This document shows, in pieces, positions 19,140 to 27,899 of a stretch of DNA of 64,000 nt. Numbering within the stretch: position 1 is the stretch's first letter; every line of letters begins with the position of its first letter. The notes below the pieces were generated by a model. The model saw only the letters and a program-made list of their open reading frames with translations. It was not told where the DNA came from and did no database searches. This DNA comes from Phenylobacterium sp. (GTDB lineage: Bacteria; Pseudomonadota; Alphaproteobacteria; Caulobacterales; Caulobacteraceae): positions 1 through 64,000 of the forward strand of contig JADBZH010000011.1 of the NCBI GenBank assembly GCA_020402585.1, written 5' to 3'. The translations under genes and the position numbers were made by a program.

Positions 19140-19147
19140 ACCGTAGC

Positions 19148-19780
19148 TCAGTCCTCGTCTTCCGCCTGCGGCCAGGGTTCGGCCGTGGTTTCCGAGGCTG
19201 GCTCCAAAGTCGGGCCTTCCGGCTCGACGATGCCCTTGCGGGCATTATCCCGGGCGCGCTTCTCCGCCGCCTTGAGCACGATGTCGTCCAGCTCCAGCTG
19301 GGTCGACAGGCCCAGGCTCACAGGGTCCACCGGCTTGATGTTGGTCGAGTTCCAGTGGGTGCGGTTCCGCACCTGATCGATTGTGGCCTTGGTGGTGCCG
19401 AGAAGTCGGGAGATCTGGGCGTCCGAAACCTCGGGATGATTGCGCACGAACCAGGCGATGGCGTCTGGGCGATCCTGGCGACGGGAAACCGGCGTATAGC
19501 GCGGGGCCTTCTTGGTCGGCTTCAGGAGTTCGGCGTGCCGACTTTTCAGCGCCGTCATCCGGCGCTTCGGGTCCTGCTGGGCGGCGTCGATCTCCTCGCG
19601 GGAAAGCTGGCCATTCGCGATCGGATCTGCGCCGCGGATGTCGCGCGCGACCTCGCCATCGGCGATGCCCTTCACCTCGAGGGGGTGGAGGCCGCAGAAG
19701 TCCGCGATCTGCTCGAAGGTCAGAGAGGTGTTGTCGACGAGCCAGACAGCGGTCGCCTTCGGCATCAGAATGTCGGCCAT
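19148..19780 (-). CDS. trcR: Cell-cycle transcriptional regulator, TrcR/DUF1013 family
   Basis: 210 residues. The N-terminal block MADILMPKATAVWLVDNTSLTFEQIADFCGLHPLEVKGIADGE (43 residues) looks like a helix-turn-helix, and a second one follows (DAQISRLLGTTKATIDQVRNR). This is the DUF1013 family found across Alphaproteobacteria and named TrcR in genome annotation. The C-terminal 40 residues are acidic and probably disordered. AGGAG lies 6 bases before the chosen ATG. It is probably a DNA-binding regulator in the cytoplasm; targets are not evident here. Confidence 0.85.
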   Translation of the reverse strand: MADILMPKATAVWLVDNTSLTFEQIADFCGLHPLEVKGIADGEVARDIRGADPIANGQLSREEIDAAQQDPKRRMTALKSRHAELLKPTKKAPRYTPVSRRQDRPDAIAWFVRNHPEVSDAQISRLLGTTKATIDQVRNRTHWNSTNIKPVDPVSLGLSTQLELDDIVLKAAEKRARDNARKGIVEPEGPTLEPASETTAEPWPQAEDED

Positions 19781-19800
19781 GTCGGTCTCCTGAAATGACG

Positions 19801-19824
19801 GCGCCCGACCTTTCGGCCGGGCGC
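19801..19824 (-). terminator. Stem-loop between ribB and trcR
   Basis: GCGCCCGGCC-GAAA-GGTCGGGCGC on the minus strand forms a 10-base stem with one mismatch and a GNRA-type loop, about 40 bases beyond the ribB stop. It lacks a T-run, so it may terminate weakly or act as an RNA-stabilising 3' hairpin; it also sits about 20 bases upstream of the trcR start. Confidence 0.5.
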
Positions 19825-19862
19825 TGCGTAAAGCACGGGTCTTATACGCTGGAATCCGGGCC

Positions 19863-21008
19863 TCAGTCGAGGGGGCGGCGCTCCAGGATACGCAGACCAT
19901 ACCCGGCTGAGCCTGGAAGCACAGTGGCGGAATTGGTCAGAAGGACCATGTCGCGGACGCCAAGGTCGATCAGGATCTGGGCGCCGACGCCGTAGTCACG
20001 GATCACATTGGCCCCGTGATCGACCGCCGGGTCCGCCCCATAGCGCTCGGACAGCCAGGCCGGGTTGGAGTCGCTGATGAAGACGGCGACCCCGGCGCCT
20101 TCGCCCGCAGCGAGGGCTTCAAGGGCGGCGCGGACATAGCTCGAGCGCTGGCCGCCAGCGCCGATGACGTCGGCGGCGAGGTCCAGGCGGTGCATCCGCA
20201 CCAGGGTCGGACGGTCCGGCTCGATCCGGCCCCGGGTGAGCACCATGTGCTCGGTCCGGTCCAGGATGTTGCGGTAGATCACCATCCGGAACCGGCCGCC
20301 GAAGGCGCTCTCCACCGGGGTTTCCAGGACGCGCTCCACCTGCCGCTCGGTCCGCCGGCGGTAGGCGATGAGGTCGGCGATGGTGCCGATCTTCAGGCCG
20401 TGGGTCTGGGCGAAGACAATCAGGTCCGGCAGGCGGGCCATGGACCCGTCGTCCTTCATGATCTCGCAGATCACCCCGGCGGGGTTCAGGCCCGCCAGGC
20501 GCGAGATGTCGACGGCGGCCTCGGTGTGCCCTGCACGGACCAGGACGCCGCCGTCCCGGGCGACGAGCGGGAAGACATGCCCCGGAGAGACGATCTCGTC
20601 GGCGCCCTTGGTGGGATCCACCGCCACGGCGATGGTGTGGGCCCGGTCATGAGCCGAAATGCCCGTGGTGACGCCCTCCCGGGCCTCGATGGACACGGTG
20701 AAGGCGGTGCCATGGCCGGACTGGTTGTCGACGGCCATGGGGGGAAGGCGCAGCTGGCGGGCCCGGTCGCCGGTGATGGACAGGCAGATCAGGCCCCGGG
20801 CGTGCTTGGCCATGAAGTTGATCTGCTCGGGCGTCGCGAACTGGGCGGGGATGATGACGTCGCCCTCGTTCTCCCGGTCCTCGGCGTCGACCAGGATGTA
20901 GGGCCGCCCGTTCCGGGCGTCTTCGATGATGTCCTCGATCGGACTGATCGCAGAGGCGTCGCCCGAGGCGGGCTTGGGGGAGTCGGTGACGAGGTAGGGA
21001 CGCTTCAT
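19863..21008 (-). CDS. ribB: 3,4-dihydroxy-2-butanone-4-phosphate synthase with degenerate RibA-like domain (RibBX type)
   Basis: 381 residues. Residues about 20-225 are RibB, with the acidic metal site DAEDRENEGDVII, QSGHGTAFTVSIEA and GHTEAAVDISRLAGL; it makes the four-carbon riboflavin precursor from ribulose 5-phosphate. Residues 230-381 resemble GTP cyclohydrolase II but lack its zinc cysteines: the region normally reading GSLRCDCG is AAGGQRSSYV-like (GAGGQRSSYVRAAL). The second activity is therefore probably lost, as in RibBX proteins described in other proteobacteria. It overlaps the preceding FMN reductase gene by 4 bases. Confidence 0.9.
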   Translation of the reverse strand: MKRPYLVTDSPKPASGDASAISPIEDIIEDARNGRPYILVDAEDRENEGDVIIPAQFATPEQINFMAKHARGLICLSITGDRARQLRLPPMAVDNQSGHGTAFTVSIEAREGVTTGISAHDRAHTIAVAVDPTKGADEIVSPGHVFPLVARDGGVLVRAGHTEAAVDISRLAGLNPAGVICEIMKDDGSMARLPDLIVFAQTHGLKIGTIADLIAYRRRTERQVERVLETPVESAFGGRFRMVIYRNILDRTEHMVLTRGRIEPDRPTLVRMHRLDLAADVIGAGGQRSSYVRAALEALAAGEGAGVAVFISDSNPAWLSERYGADPAVDHGANVIRDYGVGAQILIDLGVRDMVLLTNSATVLPGSAGYGLRILERRPLD

Positions 21009-21583
21009 GACTGCAACCTCATTTTCGCAAATTGGACCACCTGGCCCGCGACCGTGTCGAGCTGCCAGGCGTCACGGACCTCCAGGGGCCGCCCATCCGG
21101 CCCGAAGGAGGCTGAGCTGACGCTCATCGCCGCACCGAAGGGCGTCGGCCAACCCCGCATGGCGTGGACGATGGAACGGACGGCGGTCAGGGTGGTGCCC
21201 GCCGCCTGCGACCCCGCCGCTGTGACGATCACGCCGACAGCGCGCTCCGAGAAATAGGGGCGCGTGTCCTCGCGGAGAAGCTCCAGGGTGTCGAGGGCGT
21301 TCTTCATCACCCCGGACAGGGAGCCGTGATAGCCCGGCGTCGCTAGGATCAGGCCGTCCGCACTGCGGACGATTTCGGCCAGCTCCGCCTGGCGGGCCGT
21401 CGGGCCGCCGGGCCTGGGGTCGTAGATGGGAAGCTCGGCCAGGAAGGCGCCGCCAATGAGGCGCGTCCGCGCGCCCTGGGTCTCCGCCGTCGCCAGCGCC
21501 GCACAGAGCGCCCGCTCGGTGGAGGAGCCCTCCCGCGTGGTCCCGCCCAGGCCGACGATGAGGGGCGCGGCGGCGTCGGTCAT
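21005..21583 (-). CDS. NAD(P)H-dependent FMN reductase family protein
   Basis: 192-residue flavodoxin-fold protein. The phosphate-binding loop of FMN is seen as GLGGTTREGSSTERAL, and the flavin-contact motif as ATPGYHGSLSGVMKNALD. Such proteins reduce free or bound FMN with NAD(P)H, or reduce quinones and other acceptors. Start and stop each overlap neighbours by 4 bases (ATGA), so it sits in a tight operon between the acyl-CoA synthetase and ribB genes. Confidence 0.88.
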   Translation of the reverse strand: MTDAAAPLIVGLGGTTREGSSTERALCAALATAETQGARTRLIGGAFLAELPIYDPRPGGPTARQAELAEIVRSADGLILATPGYHGSLSGVMKNALDTLELLREDTRPYFSERAVGVIVTAAGSQAAGTTLTAVRSIVHAMRGWPTPFGAAMSVSSASFGPDGRPLEVRDAWQLDTVAGQVVQFAKMRLQS

Positions 21584-23334
21584 GAACGCGCCTCGAACAC
21601 CGACTTCAGCTCGGTCTTCAGGATCTTGCCGTTGGCGTTGCGCGGCAGGGGCTCGGGCCAGAAGCGGATCTCGACAGGCACCTTGAAGGCCGCGAGCCGC
21701 TCGCGCACCCACTGCCTCAACTCCGCCTCTCCGGCGGTCCCGCCGGGCTTCAGATGGACCACGGCGGCGGGCTCCTCTCCAAGGGTCTTGTGGGGAACCC
21801 CGACAAGGGCGGCGTCCATCACGTCCGGATGGTCGTAGAGCACGTTCTCGACCTCGACGCAGTAGATGTTCTCGCCACCACGGATCAGCATGTCCTTGGC
21901 GCGGTCAACGATGAAGAGGAAGCCCTCCTCGTCCAGCCGCGCCAGGTCGCCGGTGCGGAGCCAGCCGTCGTTGAAGGTCTCGGCCGTCGCCTCGGGCTTG
22001 TTCCAGTAGAGCTTCACCACCTGCGGGCCCTTGACCCACAGCTCGCCCACCGTGCCGACCGGCAGGAGGGTGACCCCGTCGCCGGGATCGCGGATCTGCA
22101 TGTCGCCGACGGGCGCAGCAGGGCCGGCGCTGTCGGGCCGGGCCTCATAGTCCTTGCCGGTGTGGCTGGTGAATGTGGCCGTGGTCTCGGTCATGCCCCA
22201 GCCATTGCCGGGCGCCGAGCCGGGAAACACCTCGACGATGCGCCGCACCAGCTCGGGCGCGGAGGGCGCGCCGCCGTAGGAGACCGAGACCAGGGAGGAC
22301 AGGTCGTACTTTGCGCGGGCGGGGTGCTCGATCAGCTGCCAGGCGATGGTGGGCACGCCGCCGGTGGCGTCGATCCGCTCGCGCTCGATGAGCTGCATGG
22401 CCTGCTCGGCCTCCCAGCGGCGCATGAGCACGATCTTGCCGCCGGCGTTCATGGTGGGGCCGAGAGTGGCCGACAGGCCCGTGGCGTGGAACAGGGGAAC
22501 GACCAAGAGCGAGCTGCGCTGGGGCAGCTTGTGCGGGTCGCTTTCGGGCAGGGGCTGTCCGGCTCGCAGGAAGTTGCGCGCCGCGGCGATGCCGCTGGTC
22601 AGCAGGTTCGCGGTCATGTTGCGATGGGTGCCCAGGGCGCCCTTGGGCCGGCCTGTTGTGCCGGAGGTATAGAGGATGGTGGCGTCATCCTCCGGGTCGA
22701 TGTCGACGGCTGGAAGGGGCAGGTCCGGCAGGTCCTTCCAGCTGTTCACGGTCCCGATCACCGTCTCCAGCCGACGCACGCGGCCCGACGTCTCCACTCC
22801 CTCGGGCAATCGGGCGACATAGACCTGTTCCAGGCTGGCCAGGGCCTCCAGGTGAGGGGCGATGCGCTCCAGCCGCTCATCGTCAACGATGGCGATCCGG
22901 GTCCCGGAATCAGCCAGACCGTACTCGAGCTCCGGCCCGGTCCACCAGCCGTTCAGAGGCGTGACGATCGCCCCGGCCAGGACCCCGGCATAGAAGGCTA
23001 CCGGCCATTCCGGCAGGTTGCGCATGATCACGGCCACCCGGTCGCCCTTGCGAACGCCATCGGCCTGCAACTGGCGGGCCAGGGTGATGGCCGCGCGCGA
23101 GAAGGCCTCGTAGGTCGCCCGGTCATCCTCGTAGACGAGGAACTCCCGGGCCCCGAAGGCACGGGCGTTCAGGAAAATGTCACGCAGGGTCGGCGGGGCG
23201 TTCTTCCAGACCCGCTGGGCGACGCCGCGGATCACCCTCTCCTCCATCTCGAAGCGCTGGCCGGGCGCCGTCAGACGCGCGTGCGCCTCGGCGATCGACA
23301 TGACGGGCCATTCGGGAGGCGAATCTGACGTCAT
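21580..23334 (-). CDS. AMP-dependent acyl-CoA synthetase (class I adenylate-forming)
   Basis: 584 residues. It activates a carboxylic acid to its CoA thioester via an acyl-AMP. The P-loop YTSGTTGRPKGALG (about residue 215), NGWGMTETTA, the hinge GWLRTGDLARLDEEGFLFIVDR and the C-terminal lysine motif RNANGKILKTEL are all intact. Chain-length preference cannot be read; the pattern resembles medium- to long-chain FadD-like enzymes. The start at MTSDSPPEWP avoids an unsupported 34-residue extension. It is translationally coupled to the FMN reductase downstream. Confidence 0.92.
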   Translation of the reverse strand: MTSDSPPEWPVMSIAEAHARLTAPGQRFEMEERVIRGVAQRVWKNAPPTLRDIFLNARAFGAREFLVYEDDRATYEAFSRAAITLARQLQADGVRKGDRVAVIMRNLPEWPVAFYAGVLAGAIVTPLNGWWTGPELEYGLADSGTRIAIVDDERLERIAPHLEALASLEQVYVARLPEGVETSGRVRRLETVIGTVNSWKDLPDLPLPAVDIDPEDDATILYTSGTTGRPKGALGTHRNMTANLLTSGIAAARNFLRAGQPLPESDPHKLPQRSSLLVVPLFHATGLSATLGPTMNAGGKIVLMRRWEAEQAMQLIERERIDATGGVPTIAWQLIEHPARAKYDLSSLVSVSYGGAPSAPELVRRIVEVFPGSAPGNGWGMTETTATFTSHTGKDYEARPDSAGPAAPVGDMQIRDPGDGVTLLPVGTVGELWVKGPQVVKLYWNKPEATAETFNDGWLRTGDLARLDEEGFLFIVDRAKDMLIRGGENIYCVEVENVLYDHPDVMDAALVGVPHKTLGEEPAAVVHLKPGGTAGEAELRQWVRERLAAFKVPVEIRFWPEPLPRNANGKILKTELKSVFEARS

Positions 23335-23400
23335 CTGGAGACCCTGGGGGAAAGCGGAACAGAGACGACCCTGAGGGCCTGACGTTGCGGCGATCAAGTC

Positions 23401-23434
23401 AAAAGCGAAAGGGGGCGCCCCGCAGGACGCCCCC
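23401..23434 (-). terminator. Rho-independent terminator of the acyl-CoA dehydrogenase gene
   Basis: On the minus strand GGGGGCG pairs with CGCCCCC across a 10-base loop, followed by TTTCGCTTTT. It lies 24 bases beyond the dehydrogenase stop and separates it from the acyl-CoA synthetase transcript. Confidence 0.7.
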
Positions 23435-23457
23435 ATGGAACGAAGTCGGTCGCCGGC

Positions 23458-24786
23458 TCAGGCCGAAGCGGCGTCCCTCGCTCTTCGGGCGTACTCTTCC
23501 TTCATCTCCGCCAGTTCCTTGGAGAATTTCTCCTGGGCTTCCTCGCGCAGGCGCGGGATGTGGTACTTGGGGAAGAGGTCGTTATCGGGGCGGTAGTCCT
23601 TCAGGACCTGCTTGGCCAGGGTCACCTTGTGCACCTCGGTCGGACCATCGGCGATGCCCATGACCAGAGAGCTGGTGACCATGTGCATGAAGGGCATCTC
23701 GTTCGACACCCCCAGGGCGCCATGCAGATGGGCCGCCTTGGTGGCGATGTCGTTGTAGACCTTGGGCATGGCCACCTTGATGGCGGCGATGTCCTTGCGG
23801 ACCATGTTGTAGTCCTTGTGCTTGTCGATCAGCCAGGCCGTCCTGAGCACCAGGAGGCGGAAGCTCTCCAGGGCGATCCAGGAGTCGGCGATCTGCTCCT
23901 GCACCATCTGCAGGTCGGCGAGGCGGCCGTCGCGCGTGGTGCGGGAGACGGCCCTCTGGCACATCAGGTCCAGGGCGTGCTTGCAGGCGCCGACCGTGCG
24001 CATGGCGTGGTGCACCCGGCCGCCGCCGAGGCGGACCTGGGCGATCACGAAGGCCGCGCCGCGCTCGCCCAGAAGGGCGTCGTAGGGAACCCGGACGTCC
24101 TTGTACTCGACATAGCCCTCGTTCCCGCCGCCGATCTCTCCGCCACCGCCGACGGCGACATTGCGGATGATCCGGACCCCGGGGGTATCGGTGGGCACCA
24201 GGAAGATGGAGGTCCGCCGGTAGGGGTCCTTCGCGTCAGGGTCGGTGATGGCGTAGACCACCAGCACCTTGGCCCAGCGGGCGTTGGTCGAGTACCACTT
24301 CTCGCCGTTGATCACCCACTCGTCGCCATCCAGAACCGCCCGGGTGCGGAAGGTCAGCGGGTCAGAGCCGCCGGTGGGCTCGGACATGGAGAAGGCCGAG
24401 CGGATCTCGCCGTTCAGGAGCGGCCACAGGTACTGCTCCTTCTGCTTGTCGGTACCGTAGTGGGCGATGATCTCGGCATTGCCGGTGTCCGGCGCCTGGC
24501 AACCGAAGATGGTCGGGGCGAGGCCATTGCGCCCCAGCTTCTCGTTCATCAGGCCCAGCTTGAGCTGGCCGTAGCCCTGGCCGCCAAGTTCAGGGCCGAG
24601 GTGGCAGGCCCAGAGGCCCTGGGCCTTCACCTTGTCCTGCAAGGGCTTGATGAACTTCTCGCGCCCCAGGGGGCCATGGGCGGCCATACCCAGGTGGCTG
24701 AGGGGTTCAACCTCCTCGCGCATGAAGTCCTCGATCCAGTCGAGCTTCTTCTGGAATTCAGGATCGGTTTCGAAGTCCCAGGCCAT
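23458..24786 (-). CDS. Acyl-CoA dehydrogenase (ACAD10/11-like)
   Basis: 442-residue FAD flavoenzyme of fatty-acid oxidation. It has the flavin and substrate motifs SMSEPTGGSDPL and GEKWYSTNARWA, the C-terminal helix bundle with VRLGGGRVHHAMRTVG, and HLHGALGVSNEMPF near the flavin. Its length and the C-terminal extension place it near the ACAD10/11 branch, which handles longer or branched/hydroxylated acyl chains in other organisms; the substrate here is unknown. The start is supported by GGGAGGAAAG before the ATG. It precedes an acyl-CoA synthetase gene on the same strand. Confidence 0.93.
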   Translation of the reverse strand: MAWDFETDPEFQKKLDWIEDFMREEVEPLSHLGMAAHGPLGREKFIKPLQDKVKAQGLWACHLGPELGGQGYGQLKLGLMNEKLGRNGLAPTIFGCQAPDTGNAEIIAHYGTDKQKEQYLWPLLNGEIRSAFSMSEPTGGSDPLTFRTRAVLDGDEWVINGEKWYSTNARWAKVLVVYAITDPDAKDPYRRTSIFLVPTDTPGVRIIRNVAVGGGGEIGGGNEGYVEYKDVRVPYDALLGERGAAFVIAQVRLGGGRVHHAMRTVGACKHALDLMCQRAVSRTTRDGRLADLQMVQEQIADSWIALESFRLLVLRTAWLIDKHKDYNMVRKDIAAIKVAMPKVYNDIATKAAHLHGALGVSNEMPFMHMVTSSLVMGIADGPTEVHKVTLAKQVLKDYRPDNDLFPKYHIPRLREEAQEKFSKELAEMKEEYARRARDAASA

Positions 24787-24936
24787 GTCTTTCCTCCCGT
24801 CCGCCCGCAGGCGGCGTCGTGTTTCCCCGACTATCCGACGGCCCGAGACATAGCGCAACGGCGGGCTTTCCCGGAAGGCGCAGGCGAGGCAAGGTCTCCC
24901 CAAGGCGCCCTGGGGGCCCAGCGGAGGGAACCGGAC

Positions 24937-26154
24937 ATGAGCAGACCTGAATCCCACGGATTCTCCAGCGCAAGGCTGGCGCACCTGGACCGGTTCGTGA
25001 AGGAAAAGTACCTCGACACGGGCCGGCTGCCCTGCGCCCAGGTCCAGGTCCTGAGGGGCGGCGAGCGGGTCCACGAAAGCGTCCAGGGCCAGTCCGACCG
25101 CGAGCGCGGGCGCGCCGCCACCCGGGACGATGTCTACCGCATCTATTCGATGACCAAGCCGATCACGAGCCTGGCCTTCATGATGCTGGTCGAGGAGGGC
25201 GCGGTCGCCCTGGACGACCCGGTCTCCCGCTTCATTCCCGAGTGGAAGGACCTGGCGGTCTTCTCGGCCGGGACGGGCCCTTACCTGACCACGCCGCCGG
25301 CCCGCCCCATGCAGATGGTGGACCTCCTGCGGCACACCTCCGGCCTGACCTACGGCTTCCAGACCCGGACCAACATCGACGCCGCCTATCGCAAGCTGAA
25401 GGTCGCCGATGCCCATGGAGACCTCGACTCCCAGGGCTTCGTCGACGCCTTGGCCCGCCTTCCCCTTGAGTTCTCGCCGGGCGAGGCCTGGAACTATTCC
25501 GTCTCCACCGACGTGCTGGGGGTCCTGGTCGAGCGGATTTCAGGCCGTCCTTTCCAGGACTTCCTGGCTGACAGGGTTTTCGCACCCCTTGGCATGACCG
25601 AGACGGGTTTCAGCGTCCGCCCCGACCAGGCGGACCGCTTCACCGCCTGCTACGCCCCGACTCCGCAGGGCGGCCTGACCCTCCAGGACGATCCGGTGAC
25701 CAGCGCCTATCACCGCACGCCTCGCTTCCATTCGGGGGGCGGCGGCCTGGTCTCGACGGCGGACGACTACATGAAGTTCTGCCGGATGCTGGTGAACCAG
25801 GGCGAGTTGGGCGGCGAGCGCCTGATCGCGCCGGCGACCTTGCGACTGATGGCCTCCAACCATCTGCCCGGCGGGCAGGATCTGACCATGCTGTCGCGCT
25901 CGCTCTTCTCGGAGGCGACCAATGCTGGCGTGGGCTTCGGCTTGGGCTTCGCCGTGACCTTCGACCCGGTCCGGGCCATGCTGACCTCCAGCCCGGGCGA
26001 GTACTACTGGGGAGGGGCGGCCTCGACGGCCTTCTGGATCGATCCGGTCAAGGACATCGCCGTGGTCTTCCTGACCCAGTTGATGGGCTCGTCCACCTAC
26101 CCCATCCGGCGCGAGCTCCGGACCCTGGTCTACTCGGCTCTGATGGAGCCCTGA
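24937..26154 (+). CDS. Serine hydrolase, beta-lactamase class C / family VIII esterase-like
   Basis: 405 residues. The catalytic S-x-x-K is in YSMTKPITS (about residue 70) and the catalytic Tyr in WNYSVSTDVLG (about 190). The usual KTG box is replaced by WGGAAST, as in family VIII esterases. There is no signal peptide, which also argues for a cytoplasmic esterase rather than a resistance beta-lactamase. Start MSRPESHGFS is preceded by GGAGGG. It diverges from the acyl-CoA dehydrogenase. In-frame sequence upstream to 23560 is antisense to that gene and is excluded. Confidence 0.88.
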   Translation: MSRPESHGFSSARLAHLDRFVKEKYLDTGRLPCAQVQVLRGGERVHESVQGQSDRERGRAATRDDVYRIYSMTKPITSLAFMMLVEEGAVALDDPVSRFIPEWKDLAVFSAGTGPYLTTPPARPMQMVDLLRHTSGLTYGFQTRTNIDAAYRKLKVADAHGDLDSQGFVDALARLPLEFSPGEAWNYSVSTDVLGVLVERISGRPFQDFLADRVFAPLGMTETGFSVRPDQADRFTACYAPTPQGGLTLQDDPVTSAYHRTPRFHSGGGGLVSTADDYMKFCRMLVNQGELGGERLIAPATLRLMASNHLPGGQDLTMLSRSLFSEATNAGVGFGLGFAVTFDPVRAMLTSSPGEYYWGGAASTAFWIDPVKDIAVVFLTQLMGSSTYPIRRELRTLVYSALMEP

Positions 26155-26160
26155 GCCGGC

Positions 26161-27735
26161 TCAGGGGGTGTCCACGCGCGGCGGCGAGGGAGCCAGGATC
26201 GGCTCAGGCTCCCCGCCCTTGGGGGCGAAAGTCGCCAGAAGGCTGGAATTGCGCCAGTTGCCCCAACGGTACCAGGCCATGGCGAGCAGGCAGGAGGCGA
26301 TCGACCCCACGGGGAAGCTGATCCAGACCGCGTCGGCCCCGAGCCAGGGCTCCAGAAGGACCGCCACCGGGATCCGGATCCCCCACATGGCGATGATCAT
26401 CGAGATGAGTGGCGGCCAGACCGAGCCCGTCGCCCGGACGATGCCCGACAGGATGAAGCTCATGCCGAAGGGGATGAAACCCCACAGGACGAAGTAGTTG
26501 ATGTGCTGGGCGATGGCGATGGACGGGCTGCCCTCTGGCAGGAAGAGGCGCGGCGCCAGGGGGCCGGCGACATAGATCAACAAGATCGGCAGGGCGCTGA
26601 GGAGGGCCGCGTAACCGACGCCGGTCCTGGCCACCTGGTCCACCCGGTCCATGCGCCCGGCCCCGACATTCTGGGCCGCCATGGAGGATACGGCCATGCC
26701 GAGCGCCATGGCCGGCATCTGGACATAGGCCCACATCTGCATGGCCACGCCATAGGCCGCCGCTGTCGTCGAGCCATAGCTGTTGACGAAGCTCGTCATC
26801 GTCAGGGCGGCGAAGGACATGATGAACATCTGCAGGCCCATGGGCAGGCCCTTGAACACGAGGCTGCGGATGATGGTCAGGTCGGGGATCAGGTTTCGCA
26901 GTTCTCCTGGCCGGGGGATGAGGATCGAGTCCTTCCGGTGGAGCCAGAAGATGATCGCCGCGAGGGTCAGGCCCTGGCAGATCAGGGTGGCCGAGGCCGA
27001 TCCGGCGATGCCCATCCGGGGGAAGGGCCCGAAGCCGGTGATCAGGATCGGATTGAGCACGACCTCCATCGAGATCGCCAGGAGGGCGAAGTAGAATGGG
27101 GTCCGCGAGTCCCCGGTCCCCCTCTGGGCCATCTGTACGAAGGAAAAGAAGTACATGATGGGGATCGCCATGAAGATGACCTGCAGGTAGGTCGTGGCGT
27201 CCGCCCGGGCGTCGGCCGGCGTGCCCATGGCGGCCAGAATTCCCGGGGTGGCCAGGAATCCCGTGAGGCCGACAAGCAGGGAAATGGCCAGGAAGAAGAT
27301 GATGCAGGTGCCGACGACCCGCTTGGCAAGGTCGCGGTCGCCCGACCCGATGGCCTGCCCGATCAGAAGGTTGGCGGACATGGAGACGCCGAACATGGCC
27401 CCCATCATCAGGAAGAAGACCTGGTTGGCGTTGGTGGTCGCCGTCAGGGCGGCGGGCCCAAGCACATGGCTGACCCAGAAGGCGTTGGAGGTGCCGCTGA
27501 GGGACTGAAGGATATTGGTGCCCAGGACCGGCAGGGCGAATGTCACGAGGGTGGGCCCGATGGGGCCTGTCGTGAGGTCAGGCATTCCCGGACGACGGCC
27601 GGGACCGCCCGGACCGAACCCGCCGGGGCCAGATGGGCTACCGGGGCCGGGTGGGCCGCCAGGGCCCGGGCCGCGGGGCGGACCGCCGCCGAACCCGCCC
27701 GTGGGGCCCTCGCGCTTGACGACCGCCGCCTCCAT
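26161..27735 (-). CDS. MATE-family efflux transporter with Gly/Pro-rich N-terminus
   Basis: 524 residues with 12 predicted membrane helices in two MatE halves (e.g. TLVTFALPVLGTNILQSLSG and GLPMGLQMFIMSFAALTMTS). The family exports cationic drugs or metabolites using sodium or protons. Unusually, residues 10-50 are a low-complexity Gly/Pro tail of repeated GP, GPGG and PGSP units before the first helix, probably disordered in the cytoplasm. The start is uncertain: ATG at 27735 has only a weak ribosome site and an upstream ATG at 27825 is possible. It converges with the hydrolase gene, 6 bases between stops. Confidence 0.87.
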   Translation of the reverse strand: MEAAVVKREGPTGGFGGGPPRGPGPGGPPGPGSPSGPGGFGPGGPGRRPGMPDLTTGPIGPTLVTFALPVLGTNILQSLSGTSNAFWVSHVLGPAALTATTNANQVFFLMMGAMFGVSMSANLLIGQAIGSGDRDLAKRVVGTCIIFFLAISLLVGLTGFLATPGILAAMGTPADARADATTYLQVIFMAIPIMYFFSFVQMAQRGTGDSRTPFYFALLAISMEVVLNPILITGFGPFPRMGIAGSASATLICQGLTLAAIIFWLHRKDSILIPRPGELRNLIPDLTIIRSLVFKGLPMGLQMFIMSFAALTMTSFVNSYGSTTAAAYGVAMQMWAYVQMPAMALGMAVSSMAAQNVGAGRMDRVDQVARTGVGYAALLSALPILLIYVAGPLAPRLFLPEGSPSIAIAQHINYFVLWGFIPFGMSFILSGIVRATGSVWPPLISMIIAMWGIRIPVAVLLEPWLGADAVWISFPVGSIASCLLAMAWYRWGNWRNSSLLATFAPKGGEPEPILAPSPPRVDTP

Positions 27736-27899
27736 GCCCTGGTTCTTCCCCGATCTGAGGCCCGATCTCCTGCGGGTCGACCCTGCCTGCGACTCTACTC
27801 TAGGCCCCGGCGGCGAACGCCTCAACCCGCCGGGCGGATTCCCTTGACTGTCGAACGCCGCTAGGAAGTCGGATCGGACACGCGAAGGCAGGTTTCCAG

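Noticed and set aside
23560-24936. Long frame upstream of the serine hydrolase, antisense to the acyl-CoA dehydrogenase
   Set aside because: Low-complexity Gly/Val/Asp-rich translation typical of the opposite strand of a high-GC gene; the hydrolase has its own start and ribosome site at 24937.
24937-26154. Class C beta-lactamase resistance gene
   Set aside because: No signal peptide and no KTG box; the WGG motif fits family VIII esterases.
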